From NCBI GenBank assembly GCA_013298695.1, contig JAAFIS010000009.1, forward strand, positions 1 through 64,000: a stretch of 64,000 bases of DNA, read 5' to 3'. The DNA comes from Betaproteobacteria bacterium. GTDB taxonomy: Bacteria > Pseudomonadota > Gammaproteobacteria > Burkholderiales > Casimicrobiaceae. The translations under genes and the position numbers were made by a program. The notes below the pieces were generated by a model. The model was not told the origin of the DNA. It was given only the letters and a program-made list of their open reading frames with translations, and ran no database searches. Below, one piece after another: positions 44,579 through 54,666 of the stretch (the first letter of the stretch is position 1; each line of letters starts with the position of its first letter).

Positions 44579-47359
44579 ATGCAAATTTCACTATCGAAAT
44601 ACTGGTGCGCCGTCGTGTTTACGGTCGCCGTCAAAGCTGCTGTTGCTGCAACCAGCTGCCCGACGGCTGTGTCGGGTGCCACCGCCGCGACACTTACGGT
44701 TGATGGCGTTCTTCTCGCGCGCTACGCCTTAGGTATGCGTGGTTCGGCCCTCACCGCAGGCATTCGAAATTCTCCTTCGCTGCCGACCACAGTCGAATCG
44801 TCAATTGCTGCCGCAAAAACCGCGCTTGACGTCGACGACGACGGTGCGTTCACGCCGACTGACGCATTGATTCTTGCGCGTTCGATGGCGGGGATGCCTT
44901 CGACTGCGTGGACCGCAGGCATTAGTTTCGGTGCAGCGGCGAAGCGCACCGACGCCAATCTCATCGCACAGTACATCGCAGCTGGCTGTGTTGCCGTGAG
45001 TGCAGGCACGGTCGTCATTGGCGCGACCGTGATTGGACAAATCAACTACACCCTATCGAAATCGGGACGTATCTCGCTCGCAATCTACGACACGAGTGGG
45101 CAAATGGTGCGTACGCTGCTCAACGCCGCGCCGCGCAATGCGGGCGCAAATAGCGAGACTTGGGATGGCAAGGACGATGCGGGTGCAGCACTCCCTGCAG
45201 GACAAACCTACACGGTCAAGATTTTGATGACGCAGGGTTTGCGCGCGGAATACTTGATGACGTTGCAAACCACGCTGCCGACGGGGCAAGGTTGGGTTGA
45301 TCGGGAACTGGCGCTTGGGAATCATGACGGACCGACTTCAGTGGCCGTAGATAACAGTGGTATTTATCTTGGCACAGGTGGCGCGGAGAACATTGCCAAC
45401 GCGATGAAGATGACCTGGGACGGCAGCAAGCGACTATGGAGCGCGAACCAACCTGCGGTTTGGATGGGGCGACACGCTATGGCGGTCATGGGTGGCAGGC
45501 TGTATGCGTTGCAGCAAGATGGCTGGGTCATCCACCAAGGTGTCGACGAACCCAACTGGCCGTGGTCATCTGTGGGAGCGGCGAGCAACGGTGACTTTAT
45601 TGGGAGCCGGTGGGATGCGTTATGGCCTGGCGCACCTCGCCCTGGATCTGACGACTACCGAGATAGCCCGGCATTGCAAATGAACATGGATCTGGCGGCC
45701 CACGACAACGGCAACAACCCGCAACTCGTCATCACCCACCGCGACCAAAACACCGTGCAGTGGCGCAACCCCGCTACCGGTGCGGTGGTCGACAGCGTCA
45801 GCATCCCAGCTCCTATGGGCGTTGCTTTTGATGCACAGGGCAATGTGCTTGTTGCTACGCAAGATCGCATCGTACGTGTGTCGCGCACCAACAAAACGCC
45901 GCAAGTGCTGGTCTCCGGACTGATTGGCCCCTACCGCATCGACGTTGATCGCGCCAACAACGACGAGTTTGTGGTGGCCGAGCGCAGCGCGAGCCAGCAG
46001 GTCAAACGCTTCAGCGCCGTGGGCGCGTTGCTTGCGACTTATGGCCGATCGGGTGGGCGTTTAGATGGCGTGTATGTTGACAAAGACTTCCGCAATATCA
46101 CCGACGTTACGAGCGATCAACAGGGCGGATTTTTCGTCACCGAGCGTTCTGCGCCGAGACGCGTGGCGCGTTTTGATCGTGCCGGTAACGTGGTGAAGGA
46201 GTGGTATGCCGGTTCCCATTGGTCGCCCATTGCCACGCCCGAACCGGGCAATCCGAACGTCGTGTGGATGCAATCTGAACACAACGAATATGTACGTGCC
46301 GAGCTCGATTACGCCAGCCGCAGCTGGCGGGTGCACTCTACCTATCGGATTAGAAGAGCCGACGGGTCGTTGATCTGGAGCTTGGGTACGGGTATTGATG
46401 TGCTGAAACCCCGACGCGTTAACGGCAAGCTCTATTTGGCCGGTGATGGGATGAACGGCGAGTTCACGCTATGGAGCGTGGATGAAGCGCAGTGGAGCGT
46501 TCGCCCAATCGCGGCAGCGGCTTTTCAGGCTGACACCTCGAATCTATGGTTGTGGGCCGATTCCGATGGCGACGGGTTTGCGCAACCCAACGAATATCGG
46601 CGCTTCAGTGAAAACTTTTACGGCTATAACGCGCTGGGTTTGCGCAGCGACGCGGGGCTTAACTACTATGCTCACAATGTCGGTGGCAGCGTGATCAAAA
46701 TCAAAGTGACGGGTTGGAACGCGATTGGCGCGCCCATCTACGAGCCCATTCAATCTACGAGCTTGATGAAATGGGTTTCGATGCCCAGCGAATTACTTAA
46801 GCCGAACGGAGAAAGTAACAACTATGGATCAGCGCATCCGTTGGCGTTCGCGAGCAATGGTGATGTCTACGGAACTTTCGGTGTGGGTGATCGCGGATGG
46901 AGTGCCGTCGACGCCGGGCTGGTCGTGCGCTGGGATGCAACAGGCAAACTGCTCTGGAATCGGAAGCTGGGTGTGAGCGGTTCGTACTACGACAACAATC
47001 ATACCCACGTGCCCGGTGTGAACATGTGGTCGACTTTCAAAAATAACGTGGGTATCGTCTACAACGCCGTGGTCGCGCAAGATTTCAATGGTGGCAATAA
47101 CGGTTACGCGGGCCAAAACATCAGCTATGTGTGGAACGACGACGGATTGTTCGTTGGTGGGCTTTTTGATGCGATAGACACGACCAAAGTCACCGCGCGG
47201 TACTACAACCTAAGCAGCGAGAACGGTGCTGGAGCCATCGTCGAGGATTCCGATGGCAGTGCGCTTTATTTTGGAGGAACGGAAGCGGCAAACCATGTGT
47301 ATCGCATTCGTGGATGGAATGAATTTGCGCGCTCGAGCGGTCAGGTTCGCGCGCCGTAA
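44579..47359 (+). CDS. Secreted beta-propeller protein with dockerin-like module and FlgD-like Ig domain
   Basis: 926 residues from the ATG at 44579, with GAGG ten bases upstream; a TTG start would add two. Signal peptide to about 24. Dockerin-like module 27-138 with loop D84-V-D-D-D88-G...D95. Residues 150-240 are a FlgD-type Ig domain (ISLAIYDTSGQMVRTLLNAA, SETWDGKDDAGAALPAGQTY). The remainder looks like an NHL/six-bladed propeller (GPTSVAVDNSGIYLGTGG, GVAFDAQGNVLVATQDRIVR, GPYRIDVDRANNDEFVVAER). No catalytic site is recognised. It follows the glycosidase gene by 34 bp and is probably cotranscribed. Confidence 0.78.
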   Translation: MQISLSKYWCAVVFTVAVKAAVAATSCPTAVSGATAATLTVDGVLLARYALGMRGSALTAGIRNSPSLPTTVESSIAAAKTALDVDDDGAFTPTDALILARSMAGMPSTAWTAGISFGAAAKRTDANLIAQYIAAGCVAVSAGTVVIGATVIGQINYTLSKSGRISLAIYDTSGQMVRTLLNAAPRNAGANSETWDGKDDAGAALPAGQTYTVKILMTQGLRAEYLMTLQTTLPTGQGWVDRELALGNHDGPTSVAVDNSGIYLGTGGAENIANAMKMTWDGSKRLWSANQPAVWMGRHAMAVMGGRLYALQQDGWVIHQGVDEPNWPWSSVGAASNGDFIGSRWDALWPGAPRPGSDDYRDSPALQMNMDLAAHDNGNNPQLVITHRDQNTVQWRNPATGAVVDSVSIPAPMGVAFDAQGNVLVATQDRIVRVSRTNKTPQVLVSGLIGPYRIDVDRANNDEFVVAERSASQQVKRFSAVGALLATYGRSGGRLDGVYVDKDFRNITDVTSDQQGGFFVTERSAPRRVARFDRAGNVVKEWYAGSHWSPIATPEPGNPNVVWMQSEHNEYVRAELDYASRSWRVHSTYRIRRADGSLIWSLGTGIDVLKPRRVNGKLYLAGDGMNGEFTLWSVDEAQWSVRPIAAAAFQADTSNLWLWADSDGDGFAQPNEYRRFSENFYGYNALGLRSDAGLNYYAHNVGGSVIKIKVTGWNAIGAPIYEPIQSTSLMKWVSMPSELLKPNGESNNYGSAHPLAFASNGDVYGTFGVGDRGWSAVDAGLVVRWDATGKLLWNRKLGVSGSYYDNNHTHVPGVNMWSTFKNNVGIVYNAVVAQDFNGGNNGYAGQNISYVWNDDGLFVGGLFDAIDTTKVTARYYNLSSENGAGAIVEDSDGSALYFGGTEAANHVYRIRGWNEFARSSGQVRAP

Positions 47360-47443
47360 CCATTGCTCCGGCTTCAACGCTACGAACGACAAAGTGACTC
47401 CAAACGGATCAAAATTTTCAGCGTGCTGACAAGGGAATTGTGG

Positions 47444-49513
47444 ATGAAGAGATTTAGAGCCCCTCGAATTGCGAAACCAAATTTCGAACGATCTCGGCTT
47501 CTTCGTGCTGCTTTAGCCGGAGCTTTTTCGTTGAGTTTTGCAGTTGTGGTTGTCGCAGCTAACTGTCCGTTGTCTGTCTCCGGTGCTACGCAACCCACGC
47601 TTGCAGTCGATGGTGTGCTCCTAGCGCGCTATGCCGCAGGACTTCGCGGTGCAGCGCTAATCGCTTCAATCAGACCGAGCCCCGCGCTTCCTGCGACCGT
47701 TGAGAGCGCAATCGCACAAGCTCGCGCGCAGCTTGATGTGGACGACGACGGAGCGTTTACTTCGATTGATTCGCTGATTTTGTCGCGCCAACTCGCAGGA
47801 TATCGACAAAGCGCACTCACCCAAGGCATCACTTTCGCGCCGACGGCGTTGAGACAAGACAGTGCTGCAATCGCCGCTTATATTGGGCAAGGATGTCCAT
47901 TACCATTGGTAGCGAGTTTTCCTGCAAATGATGCTGACGCCGCACGATTTCTGGCTCAAGCGACGTTTGGTGTAACCGATACCGACATTGCACGCGTGAA
48001 AACGCTGGGTTACAGCGCGTGGATTGATGAGCAATTAGCAAAGCCCTCGACAAAGCTGCTGCCCTTCATGGATCGCATCGAGCAGACGGAGCCGTATCGT
48101 GAACGGCATCTCAACGCTTGGTGGTATGCGTCCATGACAGGGCAAGACCAACTGCGACAACGCGTTGCGTTCGCGTTGTCGCAGATTTTCGTGATCTCAA
48201 CGACCAACATGGTGGTCAACGGCTATCGCTTTAAGGGGCCGCCTTCATACTACGACATGCTGCTGGACGGTAGTTTTGGAAGCTATCGTTCGTTGATAGA
48301 GAAGGTCACCCTGCATCCGATGATGGGGCTCTATCTCTCGCACTTTGGGAACAAGAAAGAAGACCCTGTCGCAGGTGTTCGTCCTGACGAGAACTATGCG
48401 CGAGAAATCATGCAGTTGTTTTCAATCGGCTTGTATGAGTTAAACACCGACGGCACGCGGAAGCTCTTGGGCGGAAACCCAATCCCGACCTACGGCCAAG
48501 CCGACATCACAGGGCTTGCGAAAGTCTTCACTGGTTGGGGTTGGGGTGGACTGTTGAACACCTATTTCTGGGATCGCGACAACACAGGTTTCGTGTTTCC
48601 AGAGTTGCTTTTGACACAGCGACCGATGGAGCCGCGCGACGACTTTCATTCAACGAGTCAGAAACAGTTTCTTGGCATAACCATTCCGGCACAAACGACT
48701 GCGAATGCCCGCGCAAGTCTTACCCCGGCGCTCAACCGAATCGCGAGTCATCCGAATGTGGGTCCGTTCATCGGACGTCAACTCATTCAGCATTTGGTGA
48801 CAAGCAATCCCTCGCCGCTGTATGTCGAGCGTGTGGCGGCCGCCTTCAATAATTCCAACGGAAATTTGGGTGCAACGGTGAAAGCCATTTTGCTCGACCC
48901 GGAGGCGCGCAACGCGAATTACGCGAGCGCGAATACCTACGGGCGACTGCGCGAACCGTTGCTGCGGCTAACGCATTTCGCGCGCTCCTTCAAGCTAGTT
49001 TCGCGTTCGGGCGATTATGGCGTCAGCCCGCGCATGGTGCCCGGCGATCCCGATGCGAGCGTCGTGCTCGGGCAAGATCCTTTGGGCGCGCCTTCCGTCT
49101 TTAACTATTTCCGGCCGGGTTTTACTCCACCGAACACATCGATCTCTGCCGCGAGCCTTGTTGCGCCGCAGTTCCAAATTACCAACGAAACCACGGTAGG
49201 AAACTGGATATTTAGCCTGGAGATCGCGGCAGAACAGGGCTTTGGTCGGGATAGCGACAGCCCGTTCTCTGCCGACATTGAAACAACTTATTCCGCAGAA
49301 GTGCCGCTGGCTGATCGCCCCGATGTGCTCATCGATCGGATCAACACGCTGCTGTTCGCCGGGCAGATGTCACAAACACTTCGCGCAGACGTTCGGGAGG
49401 GCATCAATACGGTCGCGATGCCTTCGACTAATCAAGCGAACGCCCGAAGAAAGCGGGTTCAACTCGCGATTTTGCTGGCGATGTCGTCGCCAGAATACTT
49501 GGTGCAGAAGTAG
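47444..49513 (+). CDS. DUF1800 protein with N-terminal dockerin-like module (pair B, arm I)
   Basis: 689 residues from the ATG at 47444 (AAGGGA upstream). Signal peptide with a long n-region, ending VVVAA. Module 41-153 with loop D98-V-D-D-D102-G...D109. DUF1800: NDADAARFLAQATFGVTDTD, LRQRVAFALSQIFVIS, PDENYAREIMQLFSIGLYEL, FHSTSQKQFLGITIPA, GPFIGRQLIQHLVTSNPSP. Same length as the B-type gene at 60913, and both share the K(Q/K)FLG(I/V)TIPA block in a more similar form than the A-type genes. Confidence 0.88.
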   Translation: MKRFRAPRIAKPNFERSRLLRAALAGAFSLSFAVVVVAANCPLSVSGATQPTLAVDGVLLARYAAGLRGAALIASIRPSPALPATVESAIAQARAQLDVDDDGAFTSIDSLILSRQLAGYRQSALTQGITFAPTALRQDSAAIAAYIGQGCPLPLVASFPANDADAARFLAQATFGVTDTDIARVKTLGYSAWIDEQLAKPSTKLLPFMDRIEQTEPYRERHLNAWWYASMTGQDQLRQRVAFALSQIFVISTTNMVVNGYRFKGPPSYYDMLLDGSFGSYRSLIEKVTLHPMMGLYLSHFGNKKEDPVAGVRPDENYAREIMQLFSIGLYELNTDGTRKLLGGNPIPTYGQADITGLAKVFTGWGWGGLLNTYFWDRDNTGFVFPELLLTQRPMEPRDDFHSTSQKQFLGITIPAQTTANARASLTPALNRIASHPNVGPFIGRQLIQHLVTSNPSPLYVERVAAAFNNSNGNLGATVKAILLDPEARNANYASANTYGRLREPLLRLTHFARSFKLVSRSGDYGVSPRMVPGDPDASVVLGQDPLGAPSVFNYFRPGFTPPNTSISAASLVAPQFQITNETTVGNWIFSLEIAAEQGFGRDSDSPFSADIETTYSAEVPLADRPDVLIDRINTLLFAGQMSQTLRADVREGINTVAMPSTNQANARRKRVQLAILLAMSSPEYLVQK

Positions 49514-49526
49514 GAGCGGCCGCGTG

Positions 49527-51014
49527 ATGAAACACACAACTCAAACATCAAAACTATCTGCGCCCGCGATACATATCACCGACCCGTCGCGTAGAGAATT
49601 TCTGCGCGCGGCGAGTGCGTATTCCGCGCTCGGTGCTGCAGCGCCGCTTGCTATGTCGCTCTCCTGCATTGGTGAAGCGAGTGCTGCGACCGCAACTGAC
49701 TACAAAGCGCTGGTGTGCCTTTTTATGTTCGGAGGCAACGATTCGTTCAATACGCTGATCGCTAACGACCCCACGTCGTGGACGCAGTATCAACGATGGC
49801 GCAATCAAGGCGCGGTGCCGCTTGCCTTGCCTGCAGTCGGGCAGCCAGGCGGCGTTCTCTCCATTTCACCAGTGACGCCAAAGCCCGGTCGCAGTTTTGC
49901 GCTGCATCCGCGTTTGACCAATCTTGCAGCGATGTTTAACGCGCCAACGGATAAGCGCGTCTCTTGGATTTCGAATGTCGGCCCTGTGCTCGGGCCGCTC
50001 GACGTGAGCAATTACGCAACCGGAGTTGCTCCGTTTATTCCACCCGCGCTGTTTTCACACAACGATCAGCAGTCGATTTGGCAATCGGGCGTGGGTGAAG
50101 GATCTTCTGTTGGCTGGGGCGGGCGAATTGGCGATTTGCTTGCCAGCAGAAATGGCGCGCAATCGATCTTCACCACGGTTACGTCGACCGGCACGAGCGT
50201 GTTCCTTGCCGGAGAAAATGTGTTGCAGTACGCCGCAAGCAGAAACGTAGGCAGCGAAATTCGCGCGGTGAAGGAGGGCAGCTACGGCGCCAACACGGGC
50301 GCGATCTTGCAGCGCGTCATGAGTCGTGATTCCAATCACCTATTTGAAAAGGAAATCGCTGCGGTACATCGACGGTCTTTTGTCGCTTCTAGCGCGCTCA
50401 AAAGTGCTGCGTTACCTTCGGGCGCGGGCGGTGTTGCGTTACCGAGCTTGGTCTACAGTCCGTTTGCCGGGGGTGACGTCGAAAATCCGCTGGCCATTCA
50501 GTTGCAAACCGTTGCGCGGATCATCGGCGGTAGCCAGACGCTGGGGCTGAAGCGCCAGGTTTTTTTGGTCGGTATTGGAGGCTTCGATTCCCACGCGGCG
50601 CAAATGCCCGATCACGACTACAACATGAAACTTCTCGATCACGCGATGGGCTATTTCGACGGTGCTCTCTCCACGCTCGATGGCCAAGATGTGCGTGATC
50701 GCGTTACGCTGTTTTCAGCCTCCGACTTCGGTCGCACCTTTTCGTCTAACGGCGATGGCACTGATCACGGCTGGGGCGCGCACCATTTCATCTACGGCGG
50801 CGCAGTCAAGGGCGGCGAAGTATTCGGCGAGGTTCCGCCCTCGGGCATTGGCCACGCGTGGGACTTTGAGAAAGGAATTCTGCTACCAACGACTAGTGTC
50901 GAACAGTATGGCGGAACGCTCGCGCGTTGGATGGGTGTGACTGCGTCCAATCTCGTAGACGTTTTTCCCAATGTCGGTCGCTTCTCGAATACCGATCTTG
51001 CATTCTTTCGATAA
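49527..51014 (+). CDS. DUF1501 protein, Tat-exported (pair B, arm I)
   Basis: 495 residues from the ATG at 49527 (GGAG upstream); a longer open frame overlaps the DUF1800 gene and is not protein-like. Tat signal DPSRREFLRAASAYSALGAA. Core motifs: DYKALVCLFMFGGNDSFNTLI, ALHPRLTNLAAMF, GIGGFDSHAAQMPDHDYNMK, LFSASDFGRTFSSNGDGTDHGWGAHHF, PNVGRFSNTDLAFF. Closest in the window to the partial gene at 62996. It lies 13 bp after its DUF1800 partner. Confidence 0.9.
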   Translation: MKHTTQTSKLSAPAIHITDPSRREFLRAASAYSALGAAAPLAMSLSCIGEASAATATDYKALVCLFMFGGNDSFNTLIANDPTSWTQYQRWRNQGAVPLALPAVGQPGGVLSISPVTPKPGRSFALHPRLTNLAAMFNAPTDKRVSWISNVGPVLGPLDVSNYATGVAPFIPPALFSHNDQQSIWQSGVGEGSSVGWGGRIGDLLASRNGAQSIFTTVTSTGTSVFLAGENVLQYAASRNVGSEIRAVKEGSYGANTGAILQRVMSRDSNHLFEKEIAAVHRRSFVASSALKSAALPSGAGGVALPSLVYSPFAGGDVENPLAIQLQTVARIIGGSQTLGLKRQVFLVGIGGFDSHAAQMPDHDYNMKLLDHAMGYFDGALSTLDGQDVRDRVTLFSASDFGRTFSSNGDGTDHGWGAHHFIYGGAVKGGEVFGEVPPSGIGHAWDFEKGILLPTTSVEQYGGTLARWMGVTASNLVDVFPNVGRFSNTDLAFFR

Positions 51015-51054
51015 GACGTCCGTCGGCGTTGATACGCGTTAGTCAACCTAGCTA

Positions 51055-53139
51055 TCAATACAAAGAGCAGTCCGTCAGCGTGACATTCATGTCAACCGCG
51101 AGGGCTCGCATTAACGCGTAGTCATGGGTGCGATGCTCCGACTGATAGGTATCAAAGTGTCGCTTCGCTGGGCAAAACGGGAACGAGGTGTCGAGCGGCG
51201 TACCGTCAGACTTGCGCGCAGTTCCGTTTGCAAGTGCTTCTCGAAATAGATACATGTTCATGCGAAAGTTATTTGAAACGAACTGACTCCACAGCGCGGC
51301 CTGGGTATCGCGCGTGGTTTGGTCATAGGTTTCGCCGATTCGCGGGTAAAAATCCCAATTGATTACCTCGCGTCCGTAGCCCATGAAGTAGCCGTATTCC
51401 GGCGCGTAGCCAGGCACTTTGCCAGGGTTCGCGGCTTGTTGTGTGCCCGCGGTCGCCATCCTGTATGCCTGCGAGAACGCGTCGTGCATGAACATACGCT
51501 GCAGACGAAGTGATGCGACAAGATATTCGCCTACTTGTGTTGAGTTTGACCGGCTAATGCGTCTCAAGCTCGGATCGAAAGTAAATCCAATCCAAAACCA
51601 AGGCAGGCGAATTTCTTCCTCGGTGTCGTTCCAATCCTTGTCGTTGCGTTGACTATCGAGAACAAACGAAGGCAGTTGTAGTGCGGCGAGATGGTCACGT
51701 GCGGGCTCGTCTTTGCCTGTGCCGATGCCGCTCGGAGATTTACCGAGTCGCGCCCTGCCGGTGTCGCCCACCTCCCACATGTCGCGTCCGGGTAAAAATT
51801 CGTTCGAAGCGAAAAGGCTGCGTAACGGGCTCTCGTCGATATAGGAAAACGCCATACTGCCGCGCGCGAAGGTGTTTCGACTGAGCAGTTGCGTGCGCAT
51901 CAGATGCTGGCCGACTAACGCGCTCTTAAACTTGTGTTGCGTGAAATCGTTCACGTAGTTCCCGGGCACGACCATGGGCACCGGGGTGAAGTCCGCCGTG
52001 TATTTATCGACAGCAGCAAACATACGCCAAAAATTCTCGTCGCTTGGATTGCGAATGTACGTGTCTTGTAATGCGAGCCAGGCGCTGCGATCGGCCGCGT
52101 TTGCAGGCTCACGAGCGAGATCGGCAATCCAATCATTGAGCGTTCCGTGCTCGTTGCCGTTAAAAATATCTGCCGACCACCGTGGGTACACGATCCCCAC
52201 TTTTGTGTTGCGTAAATCGATTGCTAGGAGTTCGCGGAGCGCGAGCTTCGATGTTGCGAGGGAATTAACGCTCGGTTGTCCGTCGGTGCGTGGTGTCATG
52301 GTGATAGGTAGTTTCGGCAAAAGCGTTTGCCCAAAACTGATATCGCGATCAATTCCACGTGAACCGGCCAGCAGTTCTCCACCGGGTTGAAACGGCCGAA
52401 ATGTCAGCGGGTTGGTCGCTGGCATCGAAAAGTGCGTACGTAACGCTTTCACAGCAACGACTAAGTCATCCGCCTCTTGTTGAGTTGCGCCATCGTTTAG
52501 GGCGCGACGAATGATCGTTCCATCGCTAGAGCCGATACGAGCTAGATCAAGGTAGTCGGCGCCGTGGCAGCCAGAACAAGAGCCTTTCACCTGCACTTTG
52601 CGCCACATCGCGAGTGCTCGCGTGTGCACTGAATCACGCAGGATGTCCTGCGGGCAACCAAGGCCAATAAATGACTGGATTTCATCGGCCGTTTTGCGTT
52701 TCGCGTTGGCAGCAAACGACAAATTACTCACCAGTGCGGTTCCCTTGAAACCACTGAGATGGCGATTGATGATGATCGAGTCGGTAAGTCCGAATTCCCC
52801 ATCACCATCAATATCGAGCCGAACCAGATGCTGCGTAATGTAGCGCTCTGCCTCGGGAATATTTGCGGTCGGTCTCGAGATTTTCTTAGTCAAAGAATCG
52901 TTACGAAATGACGAGGAATATCTGTGAAGCAATAGGCCATCAACCGTAGATATCGGGGCGGCCGGCGCGAGCACTGAAGACGCGTTGAACGGGCAGCTAG
53001 CCGCTTGCCCAAAAGCGCTCGCGCTGTTTAATGCGAGGAAGAATATCGCTGACCGCGTGAAGACTTTTAGCAAGCAAAAGTCTGCAAAAAAACGGGGTGC
53101 GCGATCAAGTTGAATACTGCGGGAAAGGTACTGTGTCAT
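51055..53139 (-). CDS. Secreted c-type cytochrome protein with dockerin-like module
   Basis: 694 residues from the ATG at 53139. Signal peptide to about residue 47. Dockerin-like module 49-162: CPFNASS, STVDGLLLHRYSSSF, loop D109-I-D-G-D113-G...D120, IIINRHLSGFKG, closing GC. Next a heme motif CSGCH (188-192) in a cytochrome c-like segment with GATQQEADDLVVAVKALRTH. The large C-terminal part (about 430 residues; FGQTLLPKLPI, LPWFWIGFTFDPSLRRISRS) is not a family I know. It lies 88 bp downstream of the LuxR-type regulator on the same strand and converges on the arm I genes. Confidence 0.78.
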   Translation of the reverse strand: MTQYLSRSIQLDRAPRFFADFCLLKVFTRSAIFFLALNSASAFGQAASCPFNASSVLAPAAPISTVDGLLLHRYSSSFRNDSLTKKISRPTANIPEAERYITQHLVRLDIDGDGEFGLTDSIIINRHLSGFKGTALVSNLSFAANAKRKTADEIQSFIGLGCPQDILRDSVHTRALAMWRKVQVKGSCSGCHGADYLDLARIGSSDGTIIRRALNDGATQQEADDLVVAVKALRTHFSMPATNPLTFRPFQPGGELLAGSRGIDRDISFGQTLLPKLPITMTPRTDGQPSVNSLATSKLALRELLAIDLRNTKVGIVYPRWSADIFNGNEHGTLNDWIADLAREPANAADRSAWLALQDTYIRNPSDENFWRMFAAVDKYTADFTPVPMVVPGNYVNDFTQHKFKSALVGQHLMRTQLLSRNTFARGSMAFSYIDESPLRSLFASNEFLPGRDMWEVGDTGRARLGKSPSGIGTGKDEPARDHLAALQLPSFVLDSQRNDKDWNDTEEEIRLPWFWIGFTFDPSLRRISRSNSTQVGEYLVASLRLQRMFMHDAFSQAYRMATAGTQQAANPGKVPGYAPEYGYFMGYGREVINWDFYPRIGETYDQTTRDTQAALWSQFVSNNFRMNMYLFREALANGTARKSDGTPLDTSFPFCPAKRHFDTYQSEHRTHDYALMRALAVDMNVTLTDCSLY

Positions 53140-53227
53140 AAAACTAGGGTGATTTTGGGTTGGCGGGTCAAGTGGGATGAATTTAAAAAAAATGTCGGCG
53201 TTCGAGCAAGTGTCGAAGGGAGGATCG

Positions 53228-54598
53228 TCATACAAGTTGCCGCGAGGTACCTATCGCCGCCGCTTGCGCGCGGGTTGTTGCCCCCAATTTGGCGAGCAGC
53301 TCTGCAACATGAAACCTAGCGGTTGCAAGGGAAATGCCGAGCGCAGCGGCGATCGCTGGGTTCGATTGCCCGTTACAGATGAAGCGAAGTACTTGACGTT
53401 GACGACCGCTGAGCGGAAGCTCATTTCGACTTGCCACCATTTCGGGAGCTTTTGTGCTCGAGCTGCGTTTCAACGCAGGCTTGCCAAGTACCAGTTCGGT
53501 GGTGACGTGTTGAAATTCAGCGAGGGCAGCGGCAAGGCCGTTGTCGGCATTGCTCGCTGAACTAGTTTGGTTCGCGATGAAGAGAGCGCGGTAGTGAATC
53601 GCTGCATCCTGCCAGCGCTCATCACGCTCGGCCAGCGCGGCGGAAAGTTCATGCGCGTCGAATTCAAATTTGCGATCTCGAAGTTCGACGGCCAGACGCA
53701 TGAGCGCCTCAGTAGATTCACGAGCCTCGAGCAGACGATTGCAGTTAAATAGCACTTGCGCGCGATGTGCGAGCGCGTTCATCTGTTGTTCGACGGTGTT
53801 GCTTGAGCGCGCTATTTCAAGTGCCTCATCGATGGCCGTTAGGCCTCGACTGGTGTCTCCCAACTGCGCGCAGATGAACCCGGCGTTTGATAGTGCGTGA
53901 GACTCAAAGTATCTCTCGCCAGCCGCGCGAAAAGTTTTCACCGCCTGTTCAACAAGGCGTAAGCCCAGCTTTAGTTCGCCTAAGCGAGCCTTCATCGCAC
54001 CGAGGTTGAGCAGAATTCGTGGGCGCACAGATTCAATGTTGCCGTCGATTTGTCTGGCGAGATCATAGAGATCGTGCGCGCCTTTCCAATCAAGGCGGCG
54101 CTCGTAAATCAAACCGGTGTTGATAAATGCGTGAGCAAGGGCGAGCGCTCGTTTATCAATGGGTGCAATTCGTACGCTTGCATTGAAGCAAATAACTGCA
54201 TCGGTGAATTCGTTCTGCCAAAACTTCACCGATCCTAGCGCGCGCCAGCAGCGCTCTTGAAGCGCGTCATCTTTGAGCCGGCGTGCGGTTGCGAGCGCGC
54301 TGCGAAGCGCGACGTCGGCTTGCGCATACTTTCCGCGTTTGATGTCGCAACACGCTAGGCGGTACGTCGCTCCCGCAGCGATTCTGGGGAAGCGTTGCGA
54401 TTTCGCCAATATGAGAACCTGTTTTGCGCACTCTTCGGCCGCGCCAAGCTCTATTGTCCAGGTCGAATCGATCTCCGCGAGCGCGGCGTCCAGCGCGTAT
54501 TCTGAAGACTTTCGTTTGCTGCTTCTGCCATCGGCGCGGGATTCCGCCTGACGGGTGCGCGCTGGAGACTGAGCGAACGATTTACTTCTTTGAGGCAT
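53228..54598 (-). CDS. TPR-containing LuxR-type transcriptional regulator
   Basis: 456 residues. The N-terminal two thirds are TPR-like helical pairs (ALAHAFINTGLIYERRLDWK, ESHALSNAGFICAQLGDTSR). The C-terminus is a LuxR/GerE helix-turn-helix: LSGRQRQVLRFICNGQSNPAIAAALGISLATARFHVAELLAKLGATTRAQA. No acyl-homoserine-lactone domain and no receiver domain are present, so the signal is probably a protein or metabolite bound by the TPRs. It stands between the two arms of the island, and the intergenic region to its right contains a lux-box-like palindrome; it is the best candidate regulator of the island. Confidence 0.85.
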   Translation of the reverse strand: MPQRSKSFAQSPARTRQAESRADGRSSKRKSSEYALDAALAEIDSTWTIELGAAEECAKQVLILAKSQRFPRIAAGATYRLACCDIKRGKYAQADVALRSALATARRLKDDALQERCWRALGSVKFWQNEFTDAVICFNASVRIAPIDKRALALAHAFINTGLIYERRLDWKGAHDLYDLARQIDGNIESVRPRILLNLGAMKARLGELKLGLRLVEQAVKTFRAAGERYFESHALSNAGFICAQLGDTSRGLTAIDEALEIARSSNTVEQQMNALAHRAQVLFNCNRLLEARESTEALMRLAVELRDRKFEFDAHELSAALAERDERWQDAAIHYRALFIANQTSSASNADNGLAAALAEFQHVTTELVLGKPALKRSSSTKAPEMVASRNELPLSGRQRQVLRFICNGQSNPAIAAALGISLATARFHVAELLAKLGATTRAQAAAIGTSRQLV

Positions 54599-54666
54599 TT
54601 GACACGCGGTACTTCGAATTGCGCGGTGTTACGAGCTACGGTTATAGCGGTTGTATTTGCTTGCGT

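Noticed and set aside
51015-51054. Terminator between convergent DUF1501 and cytochrome genes
   Set aside because: No stable hairpin followed by a T run is visible in the 40-bp gap.
53228-54598. Acyl-homoserine-lactone quorum sensing system
   Set aside because: The LuxR-type protein has TPR-like repeats instead of an autoinducer domain, and no luxI-type synthase gene is present in the window.
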